Shown: piece by piece, positions 1-5,992 of the stretch
Layout of the letters: each line of letters starts with the position of its first letter
How positions within the stretch are numbered: the first letter of the stretch is position 1
Source: an uncultured Parvimonas sp.
GTDB lineage: Bacteria; Bacillota; Clostridia; Tissierellales; Peptoniphilaceae
Length of the DNA: 5,992 nucleotides
Reading direction: 5' to 3'
NCBI GenBank assembly: GCA_902470455.1
Contig: CABRGI010000049.1
Coordinates: 1-5,992, forward strand
Notes under the pieces: model-generated
What the model was told of the DNA's origin: nothing
The model's database searches: none
What the model saw: only the letters and a program-made list of their open reading frames with translations
Made by a program: the position numbers and the translations under genes

Positions 1-1462
1 ATAAATTATTAGCTTTCTTATCCTTAAATTTTTCTAGAGTGATAAGCTCATCATATTTTAAATCATAAATTTTATAAACTTTATCAACTCCTAATTTATC
101 GTATAGTAGTTCAATAGTTTTTTCACTTAGTCCTTCGATATTCATTGCATTTTTACTTGAAAAATGAACAAGCGAAGAAGTTAACTGGGGTGTACATGCT
201 AAAGTATTTGTACAGAAAAAATGTACTCCATCTCTAATTAATTCACTATTACAATAAGGACAATGTGTTGGCATTTTAATTTCTATCTCATTTTCATTAT
301 TCTCATCCATTGTTCCAAGAATTTCAGGAATAACATCATTTGAGCGTCTTATCAAAACTCTCGAATTAATTTTTACTCTTTTTCTTAAAATATCATCATA
401 ATTATTTAAAGTTGCTCTTTGAACAGTTACATCTCCTATTTCAACCGGTTCTAAAATTGCAGTTGGGGTAACTTTTCCCGTTCTTCCTACATTCCATACA
501 ACTTCTTTTAAAATTGTACTATATTCATCCGCCTCAAATTTATAAGCTATTGCAAATCTAGGAAATTTATTTGTATATCCAAAATATTCTCTAAGTTCAA
601 AATCATTAACTTTAATTACAACCCCATCTGTTAAATAATCAACTTTTTTTCTTAGTATATCTATTTCGTTTATTTTGTCATTAATTTCATTCATATTAAG
701 ACATTTTTTTTCATATCCATTAACTTTAAATTTATTATCTTTTAAAAATGAAATCATTTCTTCTTGTGTTTTGAATTGTTCATCAGACTTAAATCCTACA
801 TTATAGATAAAAGCATCTAAATTTCTACTTGCAGTTTTTTTAGGATCCAAATTTCTAATCGCTCCTGCTGCAGCGTTTCTAGCATTCTTTAAAGGTACTT
901 CTGCCGTCTCATTATATTTAATTAGAGCAGAAAGAGGCATAATAGCTTCTCCTTGGATTTCAACCAATCCCTTATAATCAATTTCAAGGGGGATACTTTT
1001 TATAGTCTTTACTTGTTCTAAAACTTCTTCTCCATATACTCCATTTCCTCTTGTGGAAGCAGAAACTAAAACTCCTTTATCATAAGTCAAATTTATAGTC
1101 AATCCATCAAATTTAAATTCAACATAATACTCCAAAGTCTTTTTCGTGTTATTTATAGAATTGTATTCATCCAAAAGTTTTTTACATCTATTATGAAACT
1201 CTTCAAGTTCTTCAAAACTTTGAGCCTTTTGTAAACTATAGAGCTCTTTTAAATGTGTATGTTTTTCAAATTTTTCTAAAACTTCCCCACCAACTCTTTG
1301 TGTAGGAGAATTTGGTAAAATTACACCCGTTTCTTTTTCTAATTTTAGAAGTTCATCATAGAGTTTATCATACTCAGCATCACTTACAATAGGTTCATCT
1401 AATGTGTAGTACTTATAAGCCCAAAGATTTAATTTTTCTACAATTTCTTTCATTTTATCCAT
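1..1462 (-). CDS. ligA: NAD+-dependent DNA ligase LigA, 3' end missing (cut by window edge)
   Basis: This enzyme seals nicks in duplex DNA with NAD+ as cofactor, in Okazaki-fragment joining and repair. Reading leftward from an ATG at 1462, I translated 487 codons without a stop; family members are about 660-670 residues, so the last HhH motifs and the BRCT domain lie outside. Visible parts: domain Ia with YYTLDEP and SDAEYD (residues 18-32), which binds the NMN half of NAD+; SPTQRVGG (52-59); the adenylation motif KFDG with catalytic Lys117; TRGNG (137-141); IQGE with Glu172; NARNAAAG (193-200); DGVVIKVND with Lys284; AIAYKF with Lys308; the OB-fold; a zinc finger with Cys401, 404, 417 and 423; and the start of the HhH region (MNIEGL). 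The start is supported by AAAGAGG 7-8 nt upstream; the next ATG, at codon 4, has no comparable site. Only 2 nt separate it from the pcrA stop, so the two are probably cotranscribed and translationally coupled. Seen: motifs and frame; family role is established knowledge. Confidence 0.96.
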   Translation of the reverse strand, partial: MDKMKEIVEKLNLWAYKYYTLDEPIVSDAEYDKLYDELLKLEKETGVILPNSPTQRVGGEVLEKFEKHTHLKELYSLQKAQSFEELEEFHNRCKKLLDEYNSINNTKKTLEYYVEFKFDGLTINLTYDKGVLVSASTRGNGVYGEEVLEQVKTIKSIPLEIDYKGLVEIQGEAIMPLSALIKYNETAEVPLKNARNAAAGAIRNLDPKKTASRNLDAFIYNVGFKSDEQFKTQEEMISFLKDNKFKVNGYEKKCLNMNEINDKINEIDILRKKVDYLTDGVVIKVNDFELREYFGYTNKFPRFAIAYKFEADEYSTILKEVVWNVGRTGKVTPTAILEPVEIGDVTVQRATLNNYDDILRKRVKINSRVLIRRSNDVIPEILGTMDENNENEIEIKMPTHCPYCNSELIRDGVHFFCTNTLACTPQLTSSLVHFSSKNAMNIEGLSEKTIELLYDKLGVDKVYKIYDLKYDELITLEKFKDKKANNL

Positions 1463-1464
1463 AA

Positions 1465-3717
1465 TTAAGCCCTCTTTATACGCTTGTCTTTCTTTAAATC
1501 AAACAATTTAATTCCTTCTCCATTAAACGCAACCATAAGCATTACTTTTGTTCCAGCCTTTTCACATTTTATAACAGTTCCCATACCATATTTTTCGTGT
1601 ATAATCTTTTCTCCAACTTTATAAATATCTTTAGATGAAGTTTTAGTTGATTTTTGATAATGATTTAATGGTTTATCTAATTTTGTTCTGCCTAAATCCG
1701 AATTAGAAACATAAGTTCTGGAATAATCTGTATAAGCATCATTCCTAATTTTTGAAGTAGCAACTCTTTCTTCGTCAAAATTAAATTCAAGATTAATAGT
1801 CTTATCATCAACATAATTTATTATTTCATCAACAAAACTTGAAACTCTATAAAGATTCAATTTTCCATACATAGTCATACTCTTTGTTGAAGAAATAAAA
1901 AGTTTTTCCTTTGCCCTTGTAATAGCTACATAGAATAGTCTTCTTTCCTCTTCAAGTCCGTCATCTCTCTCTTTAATAGATCTCTCACTCGGAAATATTC
2001 CTTCATTCATTCCTATAATAAATACAACTTTATATTCAAGTCCTTTTGCAGAATGAATAGTAGTTAAAGTAACAGTATCATCCGAATCTTCAGTCTTATC
2101 TATATCTGATAAAAGGCTATTTGTTTCAAGATATTCTAGCAATTTAGCTCCTTTATAGTTATTAGAAATTTCTTCCAAAAATAAATTTATATTTTCTGAC
2201 TTTTTTTCAAAGTCTTTTTTTTCATTATCTCTTAAATAATCTAAAAACTTAATAGTATCTAAAAGCTCTTTAACTAAGATTTCTATATCTGTATCTTCAA
2301 CACAAGTGATAAAACCAAAAATCATATCTCTAAAATCTTCGAATTCTGTTCTTAATTTTTTACTTATAGATTCTAAAAATTCATTTCTAAAAAGTCCATC
2401 AAAAAGGCTTATATTTTCTAAATTGCAATAATCCTCCAATTTTTGTAAACTCACATTCCCTATAGAACGCTTAGGATAATTGATTATCCTTCTAAAAGCA
2501 TTATCATCTTTGGGATTTGCAATTAGCTTTAAATAAGCTAAAATATCTTTTATTTCTTTTCTGTCATAAAACTTAAGTCCACCGACCATTTTATATGCAA
2601 TTGAATTTTTTCTTAGAGCATTTTCAATGGCAAAAGATTGAAAATTTGCACGATATAAAACTGCAATATCTGATAAAATATAACCTTCAAAAATCAAATT
2701 TGAAATATTTTGCGCAACTTCTATAGCCTCATAATTTTCGTTTTGATAGCTTTTATAAATTATTTCATCTCCGCCCTCTTTTTTAGTCCAAAGATTTTTT
2801 TCTTTTCTATTCACATTATTCTTTATAAGTTCATTAGCACAATCTAGAATCTTCTGTGTTGAACGATAATTTTCTTCAAGTAAAATTATTTTTGAATTAG
2901 GAAAGTCATTTTCGAAATTCAAAATATTTGAAATATTTGCACCTCTCCAACCATAAATTGATTGATCAATATCTCCAACAGCACAAACATTTTTATATTT
3001 TGATGCTAAAAGTTTTATAATTTCATATTGAGCATCATTTGTATCTTGATATTCATCAACATAAATATGTTTAAACTTCTCAGAATAGTAATCTAAAACT
3101 TCAGGACATTTTTTGAAAAGTTCAATTGTTTTAAAAATAAGATCATCAAAATCCAAAGCATTATTTTTAATTAAAATCTCTTCATATTTTTTATAAATCT
3201 TTTCCACTACATCAGTACTATTTCCAAAAGAAAAATACTTTGTAAAATCACCAGGTTTAACATTTTTCCCTTTAGCATCGCTTATAATTCCAATAACAGC
3301 ATTTTTAAATTCTCCAAGGACATTTTCCCAAATAGGATTTTGTTTAAAAATTTCCTTCAAAACTAATTTTTGGTCATCTCTATCATAAATTGTAAAATTA
3401 TTTGAATATCCAATTTTTTCTATATTAAACCTTAAAATTTTAGAGCAAATTGAGTGAAATGTTCCAATCCACATGTTTGAAATATCTCTTTGAAAGATGT
3501 TTTCTATTCTCTCTTTCATTTCTTTTCCCGCTTTATTTGTAAATGTAATTGCTAAAATTTCATATTCACTTACATTTTTTTTCAAAACCGCATAAGCAAT
3601 TTTCGTAGTCAGAACTTTTGTCTTTCCACTTCCAGCACCAGCAAGTACCAATAACGGAGAACCGAAATGCTCTACTGCTTCTAATTGCCTATTATTTAAA
3701 CCTTTTAATAAATCCAT
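1465..3717 (-). CDS. pcrA: ATP-dependent DNA helicase PcrA (UvrD/Rep family, SF1A)
   Basis: A 3'-5' DNA helicase/translocase that acts in repair, rolling-circle replication and removal of proteins such as RecA or stalled RNA polymerase from DNA; cytoplasmic. With the start chosen here it has 750 residues, close to the usual 720-760. Motifs in order: Q motif LNNRQLEAV (about 7-15), Walker A GAGSGKT (27-33), Ia ITFTNKAG (57-64), TFHS (86-89), Walker B DEYQDT (221-226), III GDIDQSIYGWRGA (248-260), IV ENYRS (282-286), V TTIHSAKGLEY (552-562), VI RRLFYVAITRAKEKL (592-606), then a low-complexity linker and a C-terminal Tudor-like module YKVGEKIIHEKYGMGTV (about 699-715), the part of PcrA known to contact RNA polymerase. 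The ATG at 3717 is preferred over the in-frame ATG at 3729 because GAGG sits 6 nt before it, overlapping the upstream ATG, and because MDLLKGLN matches the typical PcrA N-terminus. All catalytic motifs look intact; Gly64 in motif Ia is commonly Ala. AddA and RecB are excluded by length and the C-terminal module. Confidence 0.96.
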   Translation of the reverse strand: MDLLKGLNNRQLEAVEHFGSPLLVLAGAGSGKTKVLTTKIAYAVLKKNVSEYEILAITFTNKAGKEMKERIENIFQRDISNMWIGTFHSICSKILRFNIEKIGYSNNFTIYDRDDQKLVLKEIFKQNPIWENVLGEFKNAVIGIISDAKGKNVKPGDFTKYFSFGNSTDVVEKIYKKYEEILIKNNALDFDDLIFKTIELFKKCPEVLDYYSEKFKHIYVDEYQDTNDAQYEIIKLLASKYKNVCAVGDIDQSIYGWRGANISNILNFENDFPNSKIILLEENYRSTQKILDCANELIKNNVNRKEKNLWTKKEGGDEIIYKSYQNENYEAIEVAQNISNLIFEGYILSDIAVLYRANFQSFAIENALRKNSIAYKMVGGLKFYDRKEIKDILAYLKLIANPKDDNAFRRIINYPKRSIGNVSLQKLEDYCNLENISLFDGLFRNEFLESISKKLRTEFEDFRDMIFGFITCVEDTDIEILVKELLDTIKFLDYLRDNEKKDFEKKSENINLFLEEISNNYKGAKLLEYLETNSLLSDIDKTEDSDDTVTLTTIHSAKGLEYKVVFIIGMNEGIFPSERSIKERDDGLEEERRLFYVAITRAKEKLFISSTKSMTMYGKLNLYRVSSFVDEIINYVDDKTINLEFNFDEERVATSKIRNDAYTDYSRTYVSNSDLGRTKLDKPLNHYQKSTKTSSKDIYKVGEKIIHEKYGMGTVIKCEKAGTKVMLMVAFNGEGIKLFDLKKDKRIKRA
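1470..1476 (-). promoter_or_regulatory. Ribosome binding site of ligA
   Basis: On the minus strand AAAGAGG (G at 1470 extends it) lies 7 nt before the ATG at 1462, within the last codons of pcrA. It fixes the ligA start and implies that ribosomes finishing pcrA can pass directly to ligA. Confidence 0.75.
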
Positions 3718-3723
3718 ACATAA

Positions 3724-3727
3724 CCTC
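3724..3727 (-). promoter_or_regulatory. Ribosome binding site that decides the pcrA start
   Basis: GAGG on the minus strand ends 6 nt before the ATG at 3717. It overlaps the ATG at 3729, which has no purine-rich site at the right distance (the sequence before it is the T-run and AAAGATATTA). This argues that translation starts at 3717. Confidence 0.7.
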
Positions 3728-3736
3728 ATTAATATC

Positions 3737-3773
3737 TTTAAAAAAGCAATGGAATTACCATTGCTTTTTTAAA
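3737..3773 (-). terminator. Intrinsic terminator after cdaR (bidirectional in form)
   Basis: A perfect inverted repeat: on the minus strand TTTAAAAAAGCAATGG (3773-3758), loop TAATT, then CCATTGCTTTTTTAAA (3752-3737). The core is a 7-bp stem with 4 G-C pairs, flanked by an A6/T6 extension, so the T-run follows the core in either direction. It begins 2 nt after the cdaR stop codon and should end most transcripts of the cdaA-cdaR operon. The modest G-C core makes partial readthrough plausible. It sits 9 nt before the pcrA Shine-Dalgarno. No gene reads toward it on the plus strand within this window. Confidence 0.85.
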
Positions 3774-3775
3774 AT

Positions 3776-5011
3776 TTATTTTTCAATAGCTTGTACTATA
3801 TCATTTGAAATTTTTACAATCCCAATATTATCAATATTTTTAGCTTTTATCTGAACATTTTTTCCGATATCATCTTTCTTTATAGAAACATAAAGTTCTA
3901 TTAAATCAGCACTTAGATTTGCTAAATCTGATTCATATCCTTTTACAGTAACTTGAACCTTATCTTGTAACCCTTTTAAAAGTACATCTCTCCCTGATTC
4001 ATTTTCAATTACAATATTTGAAGTATCTACTTCTAAAGTCTTCTCTATCTTTTTATCTACATCAATATTTATAACTACTTTAAGATCATTATTTACTAAT
4101 GTTACATCAGAAGGTAATTCCAAATTAAGATTATATGAACCGGATTCTTTTATTTGAGATAAATCAAATGCCTTAGTTTTTATTTCTGAAATTTGTTCCA
4201 AGCTAGTTAAATTTCCAACTATAGATACTAAATTAGGAACAATATTCTTTTTTAAAATTCTAACATCACTAGGTGCTGAATTTATCTCAATTAATTTAAT
4301 AGGAACTTCCTTAAAGTTTTTAAAACCTATTGAAACATTTGTATCAGTTTTACTGATATGAACCTTTTTAACCTCTTGATTTGACTCATCTACAGGAATA
4401 ATTTTAGAATGAACAACTTCATCACTATCTTTATTTGTAACATCAACAACACAAACAACTTTTTTTACTTTATTTACATAACTTACAGGTCCGCTAACAG
4501 TAACTTCAGAATCTGCAGGTTCTTTTATAGCAACTACTTGATTTTTATTTTTTATCTGACCAATAGTGTCAACTTCTACTTTATATGTCTTAGTTATTTC
4601 TTCATCTAAAGTTACAAGCAAATCCGTCTCTGAAGCAGATTTAAACTGAACATTATATGGAACTTTATAATTAATTGATAATCTATGAGCTCCTGAAGTA
4701 ATTCCATTTTGTAAGTTTACTTCTGCAACAATATCGCTCTTATTTACAGAATACACATCACTTCTTTTTCCTGTTATAGTAACTGTTACAGTTGGATTTT
4801 CTGGACTTATTCTAACAAGTTTTCGAGATTCTAAAACAGATTGATTTTTGAAACTTACTGGAACATCATAAAACTGTCTTGAAACAACAGGATTAACTCC
4901 ACCAATAACTAAAAACCACATTGTAACTCCCACTGCCAAAGAAATCAATTTTAATTTAAAATCTTTTTTTACCGACTCTATTATGCTTTTTATATTAATC
5001 TTTTTTAACAA
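3776..5011 (-). CDS. cdaR: CdaR, YbbR-domain regulator of diadenylate cyclase CdaA
   Basis: A membrane-anchored protein whose extracytoplasmic YbbR domains modulate c-di-AMP synthesis by CdaA. From the start chosen here it has 411 residues (B. subtilis CdaR is somewhat longer). A short basic cytoplasmic N-terminus is followed by one hydrophobic segment, LKLISLAVGVTMWFLVIGG, about residues 20-38. The rest is beta-rich and outside the membrane, and reads as four YbbR repeats at roughly 43-138, 139-228, 229-322 and 323-411. Each repeat has the pattern of a V-x-V strand, a G-x-x-S/D-x-V/L turn (for example VTVTITGKRSDV, EVTVSGPVSYV, VSIVGNLTSL, VQVTVKGYESDL) and a following V/L-x-V strand. The open frame extends to a TTG at 5035, but the TTG at 5011 has AGGTGAT 4 nt before it, so I use 5011; it overlaps the end of cdaA by 17 nt. 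The adjacent cdaA makes the assignment secure. It is followed at once by a terminator rather than by glmM. Confidence 0.9.
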   Translation of the reverse strand: MLKKINIKSIIESVKKDFKLKLISLAVGVTMWFLVIGGVNPVVSRQFYDVPVSFKNQSVLESRKLVRISPENPTVTVTITGKRSDVYSVNKSDIVAEVNLQNGITSGAHRLSINYKVPYNVQFKSASETDLLVTLDEEITKTYKVEVDTIGQIKNKNQVVAIKEPADSEVTVSGPVSYVNKVKKVVCVVDVTNKDSDEVVHSKIIPVDESNQEVKKVHISKTDTNVSIGFKNFKEVPIKLIEINSAPSDVRILKKNIVPNLVSIVGNLTSLEQISEIKTKAFDLSQIKESGSYNLNLELPSDVTLVNNDLKVVINIDVDKKIEKTLEVDTSNIVIENESGRDVLLKGLQDKVQVTVKGYESDLANLSADLIELYVSIKKDDIGKNVQIKAKNIDNIGIVKISNDIVQAIEK

Positions 5012-5957
5012 TTTTATCACCTTGATTTTCAACAATTTCGCTAACTTCTTCTTTTATATCTTGAATAATTTCCTTTTTTACTTCTTCTTTTATTTCTTCT
5101 TTACTTACAATATCTTCTGAAATTACTTTATTTTCAAATAAATTTTGTATTATTTCTTTAAAAGAATTAGTATTTTTTTCTTCAATAACAAAATTCTCTA
5201 CTAAATAATTCATCAAATATTCTTTTGGAACATTTCTATTTATTTTAGATTTTTCACAAATTGAAACATATCCTGTTTCTTCACTTACAACTATTACAAT
5301 TGCATCAGATTTTTCAGATATTCCTATTCCAGCTCTATGTCTAGTTCCAAGCTCCATTGAAATTTCTTTATTATCAGTTAATGGTAAAAAGCAAGATGCT
5401 GCAACAATATGATTATGACTGATAACAACAGCTCCATCATGTAAAGGAGTATTAGGAATAAAAATATTCATAAGTAATTCATAGGAAATGTCAGAATTTA
5501 AAGAAATTCCTGTTTCAATAATATCTCTAAGTCCTGTTTTTCTCTCCAATACCATCAATGCTCCAATTTTTTTATCAGCTAAAGAATATGTTGCTTTAAC
5601 AATTTCTTCTATTCCATTTACATTCCCGCTTGATACTTCGAAATTAACAGGTTTTAATAACTTATTATTTCCAATATGTTCCAAAACTCTTCTAAGTTCA
5701 GGCTGAAAAACTATTAAAATAGCTATAAATCCAACTGTAACTGCATTATTTAAAATCCAACTTATAGTATAAAGTTTAAAAAACTCACTAAGTTTTGAAG
5801 CTATAAAAATAAATAAAATTCCTCTTATAAGTTGAGTAGCTCTTGTACCTCTTATTAAAGCAAATAGCTTATAAAACATAAAACTAACAATAAATATATC
5901 TATAATATCTGTTATCCTTATAGTTGATAACAAAAAAATCATTTTATCCAAACCCAT
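4995..5957 (-). CDS. cdaA: Diadenylate cyclase CdaA (DacA), membrane c-di-AMP synthase
   Basis: It condenses two ATP into cyclic di-AMP, the second messenger that controls potassium and osmolyte transport and cell-wall homeostasis in Gram-positive bacteria. The N-terminus has three hydrophobic segments (about 12-29, 43-56 and 68-86) ending in FQPELRRVLEHIG (84-96), a family signature. The DAC catalytic domain follows, with PLHDGAVVI (DGA at 174-176) and GTRHRAGIG (RHR at 206-208), the two nucleotide-binding and catalytic motifs, both intact. At 320 residues it is longer than the roughly 270 of B. subtilis CdaA; the surplus is a Lys/Glu-rich tail from about 275. ATG 5957 is chosen because AAAGATGTGAT precedes it; the ATG six codons in, at 5942, has only a weak GGAT. 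The frame stays open to the right edge, but without a further start codon. The topology and the cdaR neighbour distinguish it from DisA (which has a DNA-binding HhH domain) and CdaS. Confidence 0.95.
   Translation of the reverse strand: MGLDKMIFLLSTIRITDIIDIFIVSFMFYKLFALIRGTRATQLIRGILFIFIASKLSEFFKLYTISWILNNAVTVGFIAILIVFQPELRRVLEHIGNNKLLKPVNFEVSSGNVNGIEEIVKATYSLADKKIGALMVLERKTGLRDIIETGISLNSDISYELLMNIFIPNTPLHDGAVVISHNHIVAASCFLPLTDNKEISMELGTRHRAGIGISEKSDAIVIVVSEETGYVSICEKSKINRNVPKEYLMNYLVENFVIEEKNTNSFKEIIQNLFENKVISEDIVSKEEIKEEVKKEIIQDIKEEVSEIVENQGDKIVKKD
5016..5022 (-). promoter_or_regulatory. Ribosome binding site that decides the cdaR TTG start
   Basis: AGGTGAT on the minus strand is a 7-nt match to the complement of the 16S rRNA 3' end and stands 4 nt before TTG at 5011, within the last codons of cdaA. 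The in-frame TTG at 5035 and GTG at 5020 have no such site upstream. No in-frame ATG occurs before the one inside the membrane segment, so a non-ATG start is required. Confidence 0.6.
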
Positions 5958-5960
5958 ATA

Positions 5961-5971
5961 ATCACATCTTT
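5961..5971 (-). promoter_or_regulatory. Probable ribosome binding site of cdaA
   Basis: AAAGATGTGAT on the minus strand agrees with the full-length Shine-Dalgarno AAGGAGGTGAT at 9 of 11 positions and ends 3 nt before ATG 5957. It is imperfect in the GGAGG core, so initiation may be moderate. Only 35 bases remain upstream of the start codon, too few to find a promoter. Confidence 0.45.
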
Positions 5972-5992
5972 CTAATTTTTTAAATATCCATA

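Noticed and set aside
1..1462. Possibility that ligA is a truncated pseudogene because it lacks the BRCT domain
   Set aside because: The frame is intact right to the window edge, so the missing part is simply outside the window.
3718..3729. ATG at 3729 as the pcrA start (adds MRLC)
   Set aside because: It overlaps the GAGG that serves the ATG at 3717 and has no site of its own; PcrA proteins typically begin with the sequence that starts at 3717.
3737..3773. Palindrome considered as a protein operator or small inverted-repeat element
   Set aside because: The A6-stem-T6 architecture and its place right after a stop codon are those of an intrinsic terminator, and no second copy was noticed in the window.
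3795..3825. Possible promoter for pcrA on the minus strand inside cdaR: an extended -10-like TGATATAGT at 3803-3795 with TTGGGA 19 nt before it
   Set aside because: The -35 is poor and the spacing long, and such matches are frequent in DNA this AT-rich. Worth testing only because pcrA otherwise lacks an obvious promoter.
3618..3854. Plus-strand open frame of 78 codons
   Set aside because: It runs antisense across the pcrA start, the terminator and the cdaR end, has no convincing protein character and no good ribosome binding site, and its hydrophobicity reflects AT-rich antisense sequence.
4409..4609. Plus-strand open frame of 66 codons rich in Asn, Phe, Ile and Tyr
   Set aside because: Antisense to the YbbR repeats of cdaR; its composition is that expected from the complement of Lys/Val-rich codons.
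5488..5706. Plus-strand open frame of 72 codons
   Set aside because: Antisense to the conserved DAC domain of cdaA; no recognisable domain.
5972..5992. Six codons (YGYLKN) and a TAG on the minus strand that might be the end of the gene upstream of cdaA
   Set aside because: Twenty-one bases at the window edge are too few to tell a gene end from chance.

Overview
The window holds four genes, all on the minus strand and all housekeeping in type. In transcription order, from the right edge leftwards, they are cdaA (diadenylate cyclase), cdaR (its YbbR-domain membrane regulator), pcrA (UvrD/PcrA-type DNA helicase) and ligA (NAD+-dependent DNA ligase, cut by the left edge). The DNA is strongly AT-rich and codons favour AAA, AGA, ATA and TTA. 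Gene content, Shine-Dalgarno usage and a TTG start fit a low-GC Gram-positive anaerobe. A Tissierellia/Peptoniphilaceae-type organism such as Parvimonas is my guess from base composition and protein style; it is inference, not shown by the sequence.

Right part (about 5957 to 3776): cdaA and cdaR form a translationally coupled pair whose reading frames overlap. CdaA makes the second messenger c-di-AMP at the membrane, and CdaR is the membrane-anchored extracytoplasmic partner that modulates it. In many Firmicutes glmM follows directly. Here cdaR instead ends in a perfect 16-bp hairpin with a T-run (3737-3773), an intrinsic terminator beginning 2 nt after the stop codon.

Left part (about 3717 to 1): pcrA begins only 20 nt beyond that hairpin, so there is no room for an ordinary promoter between them. 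ligA follows pcrA after 2 nt, with its ribosome binding site inside the end of pcrA. pcrA-ligA is a classical Firmicute DNA replication/repair pair: the helicase unwinds or clears DNA and the ligase seals nicks.

The ribosome binding sites suggest shortening two starts: pcrA at 3717 rather than 3729, and cdaR at a TTG at 5011 rather than the TTG at 5035. Coding density is very high. There is no gene-free stretch over 300 bases, and I see no tRNA or rRNA gene, mobile element, CRISPR array or riboswitch. I do not see a previously undescribed system. The points most worth a second look are the terminator/pcrA arrangement, the absence of glmM after cdaR, and the long charged tail of CdaA.
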